Shown: positions 29,587 to 39,083, counted from the stretch's first letter. The stretch is 64,000 nucleotides of DNA from JABWCQ01 sp964587105 (GCA_964587105.1 CAZPKG010000008.1:62001-126000), one strand, 5' to 3'. Numbers and translations are program-made. The notes: a model not told the origin generated them from the letters alone.

Positions 29587-30795
29587 TTAAGGAAGATAGA
29601 CGACGCGCAACGGCGTGGCCGAGAACTCCGCAGTCTCGAACTTGACGAGGTAGCTGCCTGCCGCAAAGTTTGTGAAATCGAGCCTGTCAGAATTCTGGCT
29701 TGGCGCCAGTGCGCGGGAAAAGACTTCACGGCCCTCAATGTCATAGACACGGAGCATAGCCGTTTGGTGTAATCCGCCCACCCATGAAATGGTAGTGCTG
29801 CTATTAAATGGATTGGGGTAGGCAGCTAACGTGAAGTCCGCAGGTAATGGAGGAACAGGGTCAGAAGACAGAGGCGAATTGCCCACAACCGTCACACCCG
29901 AGGCAGTAGCGGCCAGAACGTATTGCCCATTTGTCGAGATTGCAAGGTCGTTGACGCTGCCTTGTGCCTGAACCGACGACGCAAACTGCGGAATTGCCGC
30001 CGACTGGCGCAGGTATTCGATACCACCTGTGGCCAAACCAATCACAGAGTAGTCACTCCCTGATGCAACAGCCCGAATTTGGCCCGCTGCTCCGTACTGG
30101 CCCGCAAGGGAGTAGGTGGTCTTATTCAAGGCGCTGAACTGCAAACCCTGAGCGAAATTTACATACATTCCACCAAGCGCGACGCTGGTATATTCATTCG
30201 AGCCAAATTCATCGACCGAGCTTAGCGTGACATTGCCCTGACTTACCGTCCATCCAAGCAAGAATGCTCCGGTTGCACCTGCACAATGAATGCGGCGCGC
30301 ACTCGCGTCCACCGCGACGCGGTTTGCCGCGCGACCAAATGTCGTTAACAAATGCGGTTGACTGGGATTGCTCAAACCGTAAAACGAAACATTAAGAGCA
30401 GTTGCCGCTGCCAAGAACGTGTCGCTGATCGCCACATGTTCAATTGGAGACGAGGCTTGGACGTTGCGCACCCAAGTCGGAGCTTGTAGGTTCGATATAT
30501 CGATTACGACAATTCCGCTACCCTGCCCCGCGCAATAGGCATAGTTGCCGCGAACTGCTACAGCAGAAAGGGTTCCGACACCCGGCGCATTTTGGCCGAC
30601 AACTTCGGGAGACTGCGGATTGGAAAATGAAACGATCGACAGGGAATTTGCGCCAACTGCAAAGGCAGTTGTCCCGACAACGGCAATCCCTTCACGCGGG
30701 GTCAGGGGAACGTTTCCGCGTACCGACAAGTACTGCGAATACCCGCTTGACGTCCAGAGCAGGATCATAGCCCAGAAAATGGTTGTCGATTTCAT
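29587..30795 (-). CDS. Secreted LVIVD-repeat protein with C-terminal sorting-like domain
   Basis: A 402-residue exported protein starting at ATG 30795 (MKSTTIFWAMILL), with GAGG eight bases upstream. A signal peptide ends near YSQ. The body (about 25-310) has repeats of the LVIVD beta-propeller type, for example GIVVIDISNLQAPTWVRNV and LNVSFYGLSNPSQPHLL. The last 85 residues are a sorting-like domain, with AYPNPFNSSTTISW, then YDIEGREVFS and AAGSYLVKFE. In the FCB group this domain marks proteins for secretion or surface attachment. The function of the propeller is unknown. Confidence 0.82.
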   Translation of the reverse strand: MKSTTIFWAMILLWTSSGYSQYLSVRGNVPLTPREGIAVVGTTAFAVGANSLSIVSFSNPQSPEVVGQNAPGVGTLSAVAVRGNYAYCAGQGSGIVVIDISNLQAPTWVRNVQASSPIEHVAISDTFLAAATALNVSFYGLSNPSQPHLLTTFGRAANRVAVDASARRIHCAGATGAFLLGWTVSQGNVTLSSVDEFGSNEYTSVALGGMYVNFAQGLQFSALNKTTYSLAGQYGAAGQIRAVASGSDYSVIGLATGGIEYLRQSAAIPQFASSVQAQGSVNDLAISTNGQYVLAATASGVTVVGNSPLSSDPVPPLPADFTLAAYPNPFNSSTTISWVGGLHQTAMLRVYDIEGREVFSRALAPSQNSDRLDFTNFAAGSYLVKFETAEFSATPLRVVYLP

Positions 30796-30870
30796 CTGCA
30801 TTGTCCTCAAAATATCAAAAAATACAACCTCTTGCAAGCGCAAATGGCCCATCGGACCAAGTTTGCCTCA

Positions 30871-30899
30871 TTGTGAATCTCCGCCCGCTTTTGTATATT
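30871..30899 (+). promoter_or_regulatory. Promoter for the DMT/metal-ABC operon
   Basis: TTGTGA (30871-30876), 17-base spacer, TATATT (30894-30899), about 48 bases ahead of the GTG start. Confidence 0.55.
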
Positions 30900-30947
30900 T
30901 TCTAAACTTAGCCGCAGATTGATCCGTGATATCAGGTTGCAAGGCCT

Positions 30948-31880
30948 GTGACAGCCTTGAACCACAAAATTCACTATTTCTTGCCAAATTCGACGACCCG
31001 CGCAAAAGCGGCCCTCCTTCCTGCCATTCTGGCCGTCTCAACGGCGGCAATCTTTATCCGTTCGGCCGAAGTACCCCCGCTCGCCGCCGCGTTCTGGCGA
31101 GGTGGTTTTTGCGCGATTATCTTCCTCTTTGCCCTGCTTTGGCCATCTGTAAGGCGGGCCCTACGGGAGATGTGGCCCAAGAAAGTAGCCATGATTGCCG
31201 GAGCGACGGTTATTATCGCTCTGCACCAAGTCTGCTTTATCACCAGCTTAAGTTATACGTCGATTGCGGCCTCAACGTTTCTGACGTGTACCCAGCCAAT
31301 TTTCACCGCTTTTCTTGGCTACTTTTTTCTGAAAGAGGCCGTAAGTTGGCGGAGCCGCCTCGCGATTGTCGGCGCAGTGCTCGGAATGGGAGTCATTACT
31401 TTTGGTGGAGGAACCAGCGATGCGGCTTTGACGGGGAATCTGCTTGCGCTGGCGGCCTCTGTACTTGCCGCCATATTTGTATTGTTTGCTCGAACATTTC
31501 GCCAATCAACTCCCCTCGTCCCGTTCATGCTCGTACTGCACGTCAGCGGATCGCTGTTTCAGATGCTCCTTGCGATGTTCTCAGGCGTATCGCTTGTCGG
31601 GTTCAGCTCGGAAAGTTGGGTCGCACTGTTGTTACTGGCGCTAATTCCTACGCTAATCGGGCATACCTTGCTCAATTTCTCCGTCGGCCATTTGCCGGCC
31701 TTTGTCGTCTCAGCCTCTATTTTGGGAGAACCTGTGGGCGCAACACTATTGGGATGGGCGCTGTTTGGAGAGATTCCAATTGGTTGGACGCTGTTGGGCG
31801 CCGGGATGATTCTGTTGTGTATCTTGATGATCGTCTTTGAGCCCCGCACGTTGGCGATTGCCGAACCTTCACGAGACTAA
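30948..31880 (+). CDS. EamA/DMT-family transporter
   Basis: A 310-residue protein with ten predicted helices in two EamA repeats. The first contains PPLAAAFWRGGFCAIIF and TSIAASTFLTCTQPIFTAFLG; the second contains PTLIGHTLLNFSVGHLPAF and SILGEPVGATLLGWALFGE. It starts at GTG 30948. Such proteins export small metabolites across the inner membrane; the substrate cannot be told. The metal ABC genes follow after four bases, so the three are probably co-transcribed. Confidence 0.88.
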   Translation: MTALNHKIHYFLPNSTTRAKAALLPAILAVSTAAIFIRSAEVPPLAAAFWRGGFCAIIFLFALLWPSVRRALREMWPKKVAMIAGATVIIALHQVCFITSLSYTSIAASTFLTCTQPIFTAFLGYFFLKEAVSWRSRLAIVGAVLGMGVITFGGGTSDAALTGNLLALAASVLAAIFVLFARTFRQSTPLVPFMLVLHVSGSLFQMLLAMFSGVSLVGFSSESWVALLLLALIPTLIGHTLLNFSVGHLPAFVVSASILGEPVGATLLGWALFGEIPIGWTLLGAGMILLCILMIVFEPRTLAIAEPSRD

Positions 31881-31884
31881 CTTT

Positions 31885-32661
31885 ATGAGTGCTATTGTAT
31901 CGCTTACAAACGTTACCTTCCGCTATGGCAACACGGCGGCACTCGAACGCGTCACGTTCGAGGTCAAAGCAGGTGTGTTTGTGGGATTAATTGGGCCGAA
32001 CGGCGGTGGCAAGTCAACTTTGCTGAAACTGCTGCTCGGACTTGAGCAAGCTCAATCCGGCGCCGTCCGCATGTTCGGCGAAGACCCCGTTACGGGAACA
32101 AAGTGGCGCAGCAAAGTCGGTCATGTCCCGCAACAGCGAGAATTCACGACGCGTTTTCCAGTCAGCGCCGCACAAGTGGCATCTATGGGGTTACTTGCTC
32201 GCGGATTGCCTGACTACACCGTTTCGCAGAGACAGGACATGACGCAAAAGGCCTTACAGCGAGTCGGAATGGAGGCTCATGCCGACAAGACGTGGTGGAC
32301 GTTGTCGGGCGGCCAAAAACAGCGGGTGCTGATTGCACGGGCACTTGTGCATGAACCTGAGTTGCTATTGCTTGATGAGCCGACGGTCGGAGTGGATGCG
32401 CGCGGACAAGACCAGTTGAATCAATGGCTGTCGGATTGGCGTACCGAACGAAACCTCACAGTCATTCTCGTGTCCCATGACATTGGAGCAATCTCACCCG
32501 TATGCGACCGACTCGCTTGTCTGAATGTCAATTTGCATTTTCACGACCGGCCCGAAAATCTTTCCGGTGAGGATATTGAGAAGACCTACGGCTGTCCCGC
32601 AGAATTGGTTTTCCATGATCACTCACTGCCTCATCGCGTGGTAGGTCCACATGAGCACTGA
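31885..32661 (+). CDS. Metal ABC transporter ATPase (ZnuC/MntA-type)
   Basis: A 258-residue ATPase starting at ATG 31885 (MSAIVSLTNV). Walker A is GPNGGGKST (about 37-45), the Q-loop lies in GHVPQQREF, the signature is LSGGQKQR, Walker B is LLLLDEP and the H-loop is VSHD. The extended tail with HFHDRPENL and FHDHSLPHR is His-rich, as in zinc/manganese importers. It overlaps the permease gene by 11 bases. Confidence 0.9.
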   Translation: MSAIVSLTNVTFRYGNTAALERVTFEVKAGVFVGLIGPNGGGKSTLLKLLLGLEQAQSGAVRMFGEDPVTGTKWRSKVGHVPQQREFTTRFPVSAAQVASMGLLARGLPDYTVSQRQDMTQKALQRVGMEAHADKTWWTLSGGQKQRVLIARALVHEPELLLLDEPTVGVDARGQDQLNQWLSDWRTERNLTVILVSHDIGAISPVCDRLACLNVNLHFHDRPENLSGEDIEKTYGCPAELVFHDHSLPHRVVGPHEH

Positions 32662-33457
32662 GTCGCTATTTATGCTGATTGCCGCCACGCTGCTGGGTAT
32701 CGTGTGCGGAGCGCAGTCGTTTCTCGTTGTGCATCGGCGCATGGCGTTCATGGGACACGGAGCCTCGCATGGCATGATTGGCGGCGTTGGGCTTGCGCTT
32801 TACCTGCATTGGCCGGTTTTTCCGGTGGCGTTGCTATCCGCGCTCGTGTTCAGTCTCGGAGTAGGATTATTACCCAAACGAGATGACATCTCTTCCGACA
32901 GCGCAATCGGCATCATGCTCTCTGCGGCGGTCGCATTTGGTCTGCTGTTGTCAAGTGTCCATGATCAATTGCACCATGATGATTGCGGCGGAGAGCATCT
33001 GGAAGAATTCCTCGTCGGTTCGTTGACGCAGGTACATCTTGGAGACCTCTACTTTCTGGCGGCATTGGCTGTTGCGGTGATCGTGCTGCTGCTCGTATAT
33101 TGGCGGCAATTGCTGTTATTTCTGTTTGATCCGGAAGGCGCACAAACCGCCGGACTACCCATCAAGCTCATGCATCTCGGAAGCTTGACGATACTCGCAA
33201 TTACGATCGCATTGGCCATGAAGATTGCCGGTGTGTTGTTGGTCGGTGCGCTAATAATTATCCCTTCGGTTACTGCGGGTCTAATCAGCAATAGTGCCTC
33301 ACGCGTCGTAATCCTCTCCGTCATATTGGGCGCTTTGGCTGCGCTTGCGGGTGCGCTGGCCGCGCTTGACTTTGCGCTAACGCCGGGGCCAATTATCGTG
33401 CTGATTTTAGTTGGAATATTCTTGGCGGCCAGATTGTTTGCCGGCAAACAACAATAA
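32651..33457 (+). CDS. Metal ABC transporter permease (ABC-3 family)
   Basis: A 268-residue membrane protein with about eight helices of the ZnuB/MntB type: HRRMAFMGHGASHGMIGGVG early and GVLLVGALIIIPSVTAGLIS late. A His/Asp-rich loop (HDQLHHDDCGGEHLEEF) lies between helices. No metal-binding lipoprotein (ZnuA) gene accompanies it, so the receptor is encoded elsewhere or replaced. Confidence 0.9.
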   Translation: MSTESLFMLIAATLLGIVCGAQSFLVVHRRMAFMGHGASHGMIGGVGLALYLHWPVFPVALLSALVFSLGVGLLPKRDDISSDSAIGIMLSAAVAFGLLLSSVHDQLHHDDCGGEHLEEFLVGSLTQVHLGDLYFLAALAVAVIVLLLVYWRQLLLFLFDPEGAQTAGLPIKLMHLGSLTILAITIALAMKIAGVLLVGALIIIPSVTAGLISNSASRVVILSVILGALAALAGALAALDFALTPGPIIVLILVGIFLAARLFAGKQQ

Positions 33458-33494
33458 TAAAAACGGGCGACCAACTTGGCCGCCCGTTTTTATT
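33456..33494. terminator. Bidirectional terminator between convergent genes
   Basis: A perfect 14-pair stem, AATAAAAACGGGCG (33456-33469) with CGCCCGTTTTTATT (33481-33494). It serves the permease gene on the plus strand and hppA on the minus strand. Confidence 0.88.
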
Positions 33495-33509
33495 AAAAGA
33501 CCTTCAACA

Positions 33510-35507
33510 CTATTTCAGCAGTGGAGCGAGCACCAACGCAACTATTGCCATGAGTTTGATCAGAATGTTCATGGACGGGCCGGTCGTGTCTTTGAATGGA
33601 TCTCCAACCGTGTCCCCCACGACCGCTGCTTTGTGCGCATCCGATCCCTTGCCACCAAACTCGCCTGATTCAATGTACTTCTTGGCATTGTCCCATGCGC
33701 CGCCTGCGTTGGCCATGAATAGAGCGAGTAGCACGCCTGAAAGTGTGGCACCGGCGAGAAATCCGCCGAGCGCCTCTGGCCCCAATGCAAAACCAATGAG
33801 AATGGGAGCAATGACTGCCGAGATTCCCGGTAAAATCATTTCCCGCAGTGCGCCTCGTGTTGAGATCGCGACGCATCGTTCAATATCCGGTTCAACGCCG
33901 GGTTTACCTTCCAGCAAGCCCCTAATCTCCATGAACTGACGGCGTACCTCATTAACCATCGCCCCAGCCGCGCGACCCACCGCGGTCATTGTTAGCGCGC
34001 CAATCCAAAACGCCATCATACCACCAAGCAACAGCCCGATAACGACATTGGCGCTAACGAGATTGATTGATGAGATACCCACGGCAGATGTGTAGGCAGA
34101 AAACAGTGCAAGCGCGGCCAGCGCAGCCGAACCAATTGCGAATCCTTTGCCAATCGCGGCGGTCGTGTTGCCTAAGCTATCCAACTTATCTGTAATCTTG
34201 CGAACTTCTGGTCCAAGGTGAGCCTGTTCGGAAATTCCGCCTGCATTGTCAGCGATTGGCCCATAAGCATCAACCGCCATGACGATTCCAACGGTCGCGA
34301 GCATGCCCATGCCCGCAATAGCAATACCGTAGAGTTCAGCGAAATAGTAGCTCACCCAAATTGATGCGCCAATCAAGATAATTGGAATTGCAACAGACTC
34401 TAATCCAACAGCAATTCCGGTGATAATTGTAGTGGCCGAGCCGGTCGTTGAAGCGTTTGCAATCTTCTGAACCGGGCCGCCTGATGTGTAGTATTCAGTG
34501 ATTCTGCCGATCAGGCCGCCGACAATAGAGCCTGAAACCATCGCCCAAAAAACACCGAGATTCAGTTGGAGTTCTGTCGTAACAAAGTATCCCGCAACCC
34601 AAAAAAGGATGGCCGCAATGTAGGTACCTGCCGATAACGCTTTGGCAGGGTCACCTTTTTGGAAGAAACGCACTGCGAAAATACCAATTACACTTGCACC
34701 AAGTCCGGCAACTGCCAGGAACAACGGGTAGCTCATGAAAGCCATTTTTTGAGCGGCGTAGGCTGCTCCCGTTCCGGCGATTGCAATTGCCGCCACAATT
34801 GCTCCGACGTAGCTTTCAAACAGATCCGCTCCCATGCCTGCGGTGTCCCCAACGTTATCACCGACATTGTCGGCAATTACTGCGGGGTTGCGAGGATCGT
34901 CTTCATTCAGGTTATACTCCATTTTGCCCACAAGGTCTGCCCCGACATCTGCGGCTTTCGTAAAGATTCCGCCGCCTACGCGCGCAAACAGCGCAATTGA
35001 AGAGGCGCCCATTGACATGCCGACCAGAACATCCTGAACTTTGACGTTTGCGTTTGAGCTATAAACATAGAACAAGCCGCCCAGACCGATCAGCCCAAGT
35101 GACGCCACAGCCAACCCCATGACCGCACCGCCGGAAAAAGCGGTAACAAGAGCCGGGCCCTGTCCCTTTTCTTTGGCCGCCCACGTTGTACGCACATTTG
35201 CGATGGTGGCTGCATTCATGCCGATGTAGCCTGCAAGCATTGAGCAGGCCGCGCCAACAATGAAGGCATAAGATGTTTCGTGGTCCGGCAGGAAAGCATA
35301 AAGCAGTCCCGCCACAACGAGAATGAAGAGCGCGAGTATCTTATACTCTGCCGCCAGAAAGACCATGGCCCCTTTGTGAATCTTCGCCGCGATCTTCTGC
35401 ATTGTCTCTGTACCATCTGGCTGGCGCTTGACCAGGCCATAGACCACAAAAGCAAGCAATAGTCCGGCGACTCCTGCTGTCAACGATATTATTCCGGGAT
35501 TCGGCAT
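33510..35507 (-). CDS. hppA: Membrane-bound ion-pumping pyrophosphatase (K+-dependent type)
   Basis: A 665-residue, about 16-helix enzyme that couples pyrophosphate hydrolysis to H+ or Na+ export. Start is ATG 35507 (MPNPGIISLTAG). Active-site motifs are DVGADLVGKMEYNLNEDDPR with DNVGDNVGDTAGMGADLFES, and the late DTVGDPFKDTTGPS. The GNTTAAIGKGFAIGSA stretch has Ala where K+-independent enzymes have Lys, so the enzyme should need K+; many K+-dependent members pump Na+. It would complement the complex I-like pump in an energy-limited anaerobe. It has its own promoter at 35598-35626. Confidence 0.95.
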   Translation of the reverse strand: MPNPGIISLTAGVAGLLLAFVVYGLVKRQPDGTETMQKIAAKIHKGAMVFLAAEYKILALFILVVAGLLYAFLPDHETSYAFIVGAACSMLAGYIGMNAATIANVRTTWAAKEKGQGPALVTAFSGGAVMGLAVASLGLIGLGGLFYVYSSNANVKVQDVLVGMSMGASSIALFARVGGGIFTKAADVGADLVGKMEYNLNEDDPRNPAVIADNVGDNVGDTAGMGADLFESYVGAIVAAIAIAGTGAAYAAQKMAFMSYPLFLAVAGLGASVIGIFAVRFFQKGDPAKALSAGTYIAAILFWVAGYFVTTELQLNLGVFWAMVSGSIVGGLIGRITEYYTSGGPVQKIANASTTGSATTIITGIAVGLESVAIPIILIGASIWVSYYFAELYGIAIAGMGMLATVGIVMAVDAYGPIADNAGGISEQAHLGPEVRKITDKLDSLGNTTAAIGKGFAIGSAALAALALFSAYTSAVGISSINLVSANVVIGLLLGGMMAFWIGALTMTAVGRAAGAMVNEVRRQFMEIRGLLEGKPGVEPDIERCVAISTRGALREMILPGISAVIAPILIGFALGPEALGGFLAGATLSGVLLALFMANAGGAWDNAKKYIESGEFGGKGSDAHKAAVVGDTVGDPFKDTTGPSMNILIKLMAIVALVLAPLLK

Positions 35508-35597
35508 CAGGCTCCTTGACTTTTTGCTCTGGGAGTGTTTTCTTAGCAGAAATCCCGTTAGTTTATTATTTCCACGAGCTTTCCTGACAAGACTTAG

Positions 35598-35626
35598 AAT
35601 ATACCGAAATCCCTTACTTATCGCAA
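35598..35626 (-). promoter_or_regulatory. Promoter of hppA
   Basis: On the minus strand TTGCGA (35626-35621), 17-base spacer, TATATT (35603-35598). The leader is about 85 bases. Confidence 0.55.
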
Positions 35627-35685
35627 GTAATAAAATGCCTCTGGTGGGTCCCGTCACCGCGTCTTAAAGGCGCAAGGAGGAAATG

Positions 35686-37503
35686 ATGTCCCGCATAGCT
35701 TGTTTGGCTGTAGTAATGTGTCTTACTACGCTCGTCTGCGTTGCCCAGCCGATACTCGTCGGCACAACAGCAACAAACTCGCTCCACATCGGATCGGGCG
35801 GTCGCTCAATTGCCGCAGAGCCCGGTGGCATAGCGCAAATGGTCTGGCAAGATTATTATGATTGGGCTTGGACGCAACGACAGGTGCGATATGGCCTAAT
35901 TGAGAATGGCGACCCGTTGTTTGGATCAGAAGGGGCAATAGTTGACGGCGGAGTGCGCTCCGGTCTTCCCCGCCTTGCCATTACCTCTTCCGGCTTCTGC
36001 TTCCCCGCATATCATTCGCAGCAATCGCCAAGCTCCCCGGTCGGAACCGTAGTAGCATGTGATTTCATGGCGCACGCAGGAGCATACTCAAACTGCATGG
36101 GTGATTCATTGCCGGTACTTGTCGATCGCTTGTACCCCAGGGTCGCGGTTGACACGGAAGGTGACGTGCATTTGTTGTGCTGTGACTATACAGCCACACC
36201 GGACTTCCATCGATACTATTACTCGCGCGGCACTCCACAGTATGACGACGGATTCCTCAATGGAATAGACTGGACTGTCACATCTCTTCCCAACGATTTC
36301 GGGCCAAGCATCTCTGTGAGTACGGGTTGTGATATTGCCTGTTCAGGAGATCGCGTTGCGCGGGCTTGGACAGGCTCGACTACAGACCGTTGGAACTCAC
36401 CACTCCCATTTTCAAACGACGTGTACGTTCAATTCTCGGAGGATCGTGGCTTAAACTGGGGTGATCCGCTGAATCTTACCACGTTTGAAATGCCCGACCA
36501 AACGTGTTTTGATCAAGGTACAAATCCTATCTGCTGCAATCGGGATACGCTTCGGGCGACCCCCGATGTAAACATTATGTTTGACGTGGATGGAGTTCTC
36601 CATATCGTATTTACGACCCTTGTCTATTACAACTGGGAAAGCTCCCTTGGCGAGGCCGGATTCTATCCTACGCGTGCGCAGATTTGGCATTGGGGTGAAA
36701 ATAGCGAGACGTTTTCAATCGTTGCCAATGCGTGGATCGGTGGCCCTCTGCCCGGCAGTGGGACACTTGGAACCAATCGCACGTATGTTGAAGGCCCAGT
36801 TATCTCTCAAGACTCAAGCAGCGGTATGTTGTATTGTACCTTCACCGAGTATGATACTTCTCACTACTCTGCATTGAGCGGATTGCTGAACGCGGATATC
36901 ATGATTTCGTCGTCGCAAGATGGAGGCGACTCGTGGTCTGTCGCAACGGATGTTACTCCGACGGTCCCTATTGTTCAACCGGCCCCTGCAGGAGCCAATC
37001 TTATTGAGCAAGATGTATCCGTAAATACCTGGGTTCTCGACGGCTGGATTGAAATGAGTTATCTGCTTGACGTAAACGGCGTCGTTGGCCCGACGGATCC
37101 TTTACCGTTGAACCAAATCTACTATGAGTCTATCCCGGTAGGCATGATTCAACCGACGCCATTGATTGAAGGCCGCGACCTGCACGTGGGCACGGTAGAG
37201 GAGTGTCTTGATATTCTCCCTGTTGGCGAATCGGCAGTGCCGGGAGAGTTTTATCTCGCGGCCTTTCCCAACCCGTTCAACTCATCGGTAATGTTGGAAT
37301 ACAATCTGCCAGCCAGTTCGTTCGTCAACCTTAGAATCTTCGATATTTCGGGAAGAGAAACTGCGCGATTGATTGCCGGCACACAAAGTATGGGAGTGCA
37401 TAATTTCTCATGGCAAGCCGATAATGTTGCCACCGGGGTTTATTTTGCACAAATCGAGATAGCCGCCGGCACACGAACATCCAAATTACTCCTTATTAAG
37501 TGA
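35686..37503 (+). CDS. Secreted Asp-box (sialidase-like) repeat protein with sorting-like domain
   Basis: A 605-residue exported protein. Of two adjacent ATG codons the second (35686) has better spacing from AGGAGG. A signal peptide ends near VCVAQ. Asp-box (BNR) motifs, S-x-D-x-G-x-x-W, occur as FSEDRGLNWGDP and SSQDGGDSWSVA, pointing to a beta-propeller; catalytic sialidase residues were not identified. The last 85 residues are the sorting-like domain (AAFPNPFNSSVMLEY, FDISGRETARL, ATGVYFAQIE). The stop overlaps the start of an FtsE-like gene (GTGA), an unusual coupling for a secreted structural protein. Confidence 0.82.
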   Translation: MSRIACLAVVMCLTTLVCVAQPILVGTTATNSLHIGSGGRSIAAEPGGIAQMVWQDYYDWAWTQRQVRYGLIENGDPLFGSEGAIVDGGVRSGLPRLAITSSGFCFPAYHSQQSPSSPVGTVVACDFMAHAGAYSNCMGDSLPVLVDRLYPRVAVDTEGDVHLLCCDYTATPDFHRYYYSRGTPQYDDGFLNGIDWTVTSLPNDFGPSISVSTGCDIACSGDRVARAWTGSTTDRWNSPLPFSNDVYVQFSEDRGLNWGDPLNLTTFEMPDQTCFDQGTNPICCNRDTLRATPDVNIMFDVDGVLHIVFTTLVYYNWESSLGEAGFYPTRAQIWHWGENSETFSIVANAWIGGPLPGSGTLGTNRTYVEGPVISQDSSSGMLYCTFTEYDTSHYSALSGLLNADIMISSSQDGGDSWSVATDVTPTVPIVQPAPAGANLIEQDVSVNTWVLDGWIEMSYLLDVNGVVGPTDPLPLNQIYYESIPVGMIQPTPLIEGRDLHVGTVEECLDILPVGESAVPGEFYLAAFPNPFNSSVMLEYNLPASSFVNLRIFDISGRETARLIAGTQSMGVHNFSWQADNVATGVYFAQIEIAAGTRTSKLLLIK

Positions 37504-38165
37504 CTTCAGATCGAAAACCGGTTGTTCTGCTTCAAAACTGTGCCATCGTTACCGGTGGCAAGACCGTATTGTCTGCGCTTGATTTGATGCTCTTGGCAGG
37601 AGAATTTCTGATCATTGAAGGACCAACCGGAAGCGGCAAGACGTCACTTGTGCGTACATTGTTCGGCAGTCTTGCTCCGTCAGCGGGCTACGGCGAAGTC
37701 GTCTCTATCCCCCTTCGCCCCTTGCCACCTGCGAAGAAGCCGCAGTTGCGCCGACAGCTTGGTATTGTGACTCAGCAACCGTTGTTTCTGGAAGATGAGA
37801 ACGTGCTGGAAAATGTTGCGCTGCCGCTTCGCATTGCCGGAGTTTCGGCTTCCGAGTGCCGGGCGCGGGGAACAAAGGCATTGCTCGAAGCAGGGTTGAC
37901 AGGAGCCGCCTTGCGGAGACCAACTGAACTATCTGGCGGTGAGCAAGCGCGCTTGCAGATTGCGCGCGCGCTTGTTCACCAACCCCTGCTGTTGCTCGCC
38001 GACGAACCGTTCGCGCATTTGGATGCGGCGTCGGTCGAGTTGATTGAATCATTGCTGGCTTTTGCACACACGCGCGGCACAGCAATTGTGTTGACCACTC
38101 ACAGGCCCACACAGTTGGCCAGCCGGGCGCGTAGGCTTACGGTCAGAGACGGCAGGCTTGTCTGA
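37500..38165 (+). CDS. ftsE: FtsE-like ABC ATPase
   Basis: A 221-residue ATPase starting at GTG 37500. It has Walker A GPTGSGKTS (about 41-49), a Q-loop in GIVTQQPLF, signature LSGGEQARLQIARA, Walker B LLLLADEP and the switch histidine in TTHRP. The size and the adjoining four-helix permease suggest FtsEX, which controls cell-wall hydrolases during division. Members of the LolD/MacB group look similar, so the exact function is not certain. Confidence 0.8.
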   Translation: MTSDRKPVVLLQNCAIVTGGKTVLSALDLMLLAGEFLIIEGPTGSGKTSLVRTLFGSLAPSAGYGEVVSIPLRPLPPAKKPQLRRQLGIVTQQPLFLEDENVLENVALPLRIAGVSASECRARGTKALLEAGLTGAALRRPTELSGGEQARLQIARALVHQPLLLLADEPFAHLDAASVELIESLLAFAHTRGTAIVLTTHRPTQLASRARRLTVRDGRLV

Positions 38166-39004
38166 TGGGGCTGTTGTTTCGACTGACATGGCGGACTATT
38201 GCCGCACGACCAACCCTGGCCGTGTTGGCAGTATTGTTACTTGCTATGACCACGGCAATGTTGTACGGGTTGATTGTGTCCGCGAGCGTTGTTAAGACAT
38301 TACGCGAAAGTCTGATTAGCGAACTCGCCGTAGAAATCGAGCTTGCCGACTATTCTGACTCAACGAGATTTGTGTTTGCGGAGACTCTGCGCCAACGTTC
38401 TGACGTTCTATCCGTGAAATCACTGTCGGCACGCGACGTCTTGGAAGAGGCAGAACAAGAGTTGGGCGAGTCGCTCCGTGACGTACTAAGTGACAACCCT
38501 TTCCCACCGATTCTGCGAGTTCAGTTGCGCAATCCCATGCCGGAGCGGATTGAACTGTTTATCGACGAGGTGGCTGCGTGGCCCGGTGTGCTGCAAGCTG
38601 TTTATCCGCGCGATTTGTGGCGCAAATTTGACAAATGGATGGCAGCGTTGCGCGGGCGGGTGGCAGTAATCGTTGGTCTAATCGCGCTAATCGGTTGGGC
38701 GCTTGTCGGGCTTTCGCTCCGTGCCATACTTAGGAACCGCCGTTCCGCATGGCAGTTATTGTCAATGCTTGGAATTAAGCCGCGCGACCTCGAAGTTTTG
38801 CAGCTTAATATTGAGCTTGTGCTTGGGCTATTCGCAGGCGCGTTCGCTGTCGGCATCATTTATCTCGGACTGGTCGCGGCAGGATGGTTGTTGCTCAGAC
38901 CTATCGAGGCTCCCACAGGTTGGATTCCGGGATGCCTTGCAATGGCCATACTTCTTTCTGTCCTTGCCGGGATCTGGGCGCCACGCCCCTCAAAGGAATC
39001 ATGA
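38165..39004 (+). CDS. ftsX: FtsX-like ABC permease
   Basis: A 279-residue membrane protein. Helix one spans about residues 16-40. An exported domain (about 45-150) follows, with SRFVFAETLRQ-like strands and NPFPPILRVQLRNP, a typical FtsX stretch. Three more helices lie near 165-190, 215-240 and 250-275. It shares a base with the ftsE stop. FtsX receives ATPase signals and activates periplasmic amidase partners. Confidence 0.85.
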   Translation: MGLLFRLTWRTIAARPTLAVLAVLLLAMTTAMLYGLIVSASVVKTLRESLISELAVEIELADYSDSTRFVFAETLRQRSDVLSVKSLSARDVLEEAEQELGESLRDVLSDNPFPPILRVQLRNPMPERIELFIDEVAAWPGVLQAVYPRDLWRKFDKWMAALRGRVAVIVGLIALIGWALVGLSLRAILRNRRSAWQLLSMLGIKPRDLEVLQLNIELVLGLFAGAFAVGIIYLGLVAAGWLLLRPIEAPTGWIPGCLAMAILLSVLAGIWAPRPSKES

Positions 39005-39041
39005 CCGGCGAAATGCCGCTCTGATATTTTAAAATCCCCGC

Positions 39042-39070
39042 TTGACATTCGAGAGGGGATTTTGTACTTT
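39042..39070 (+). promoter_or_regulatory. Promoter of tRNA-Lys
   Basis: TTGACA (39042-39047), 17-base spacer, TACTTT (39065-39070); transcription would start about seven bases before the tRNA. It overlaps an inverted repeat (AAAATCCCC/GGGGATTTT) that may terminate the ftsEX transcript. Confidence 0.55.
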
Positions 39071-39083
39071 CTGGGCCTTGTGA

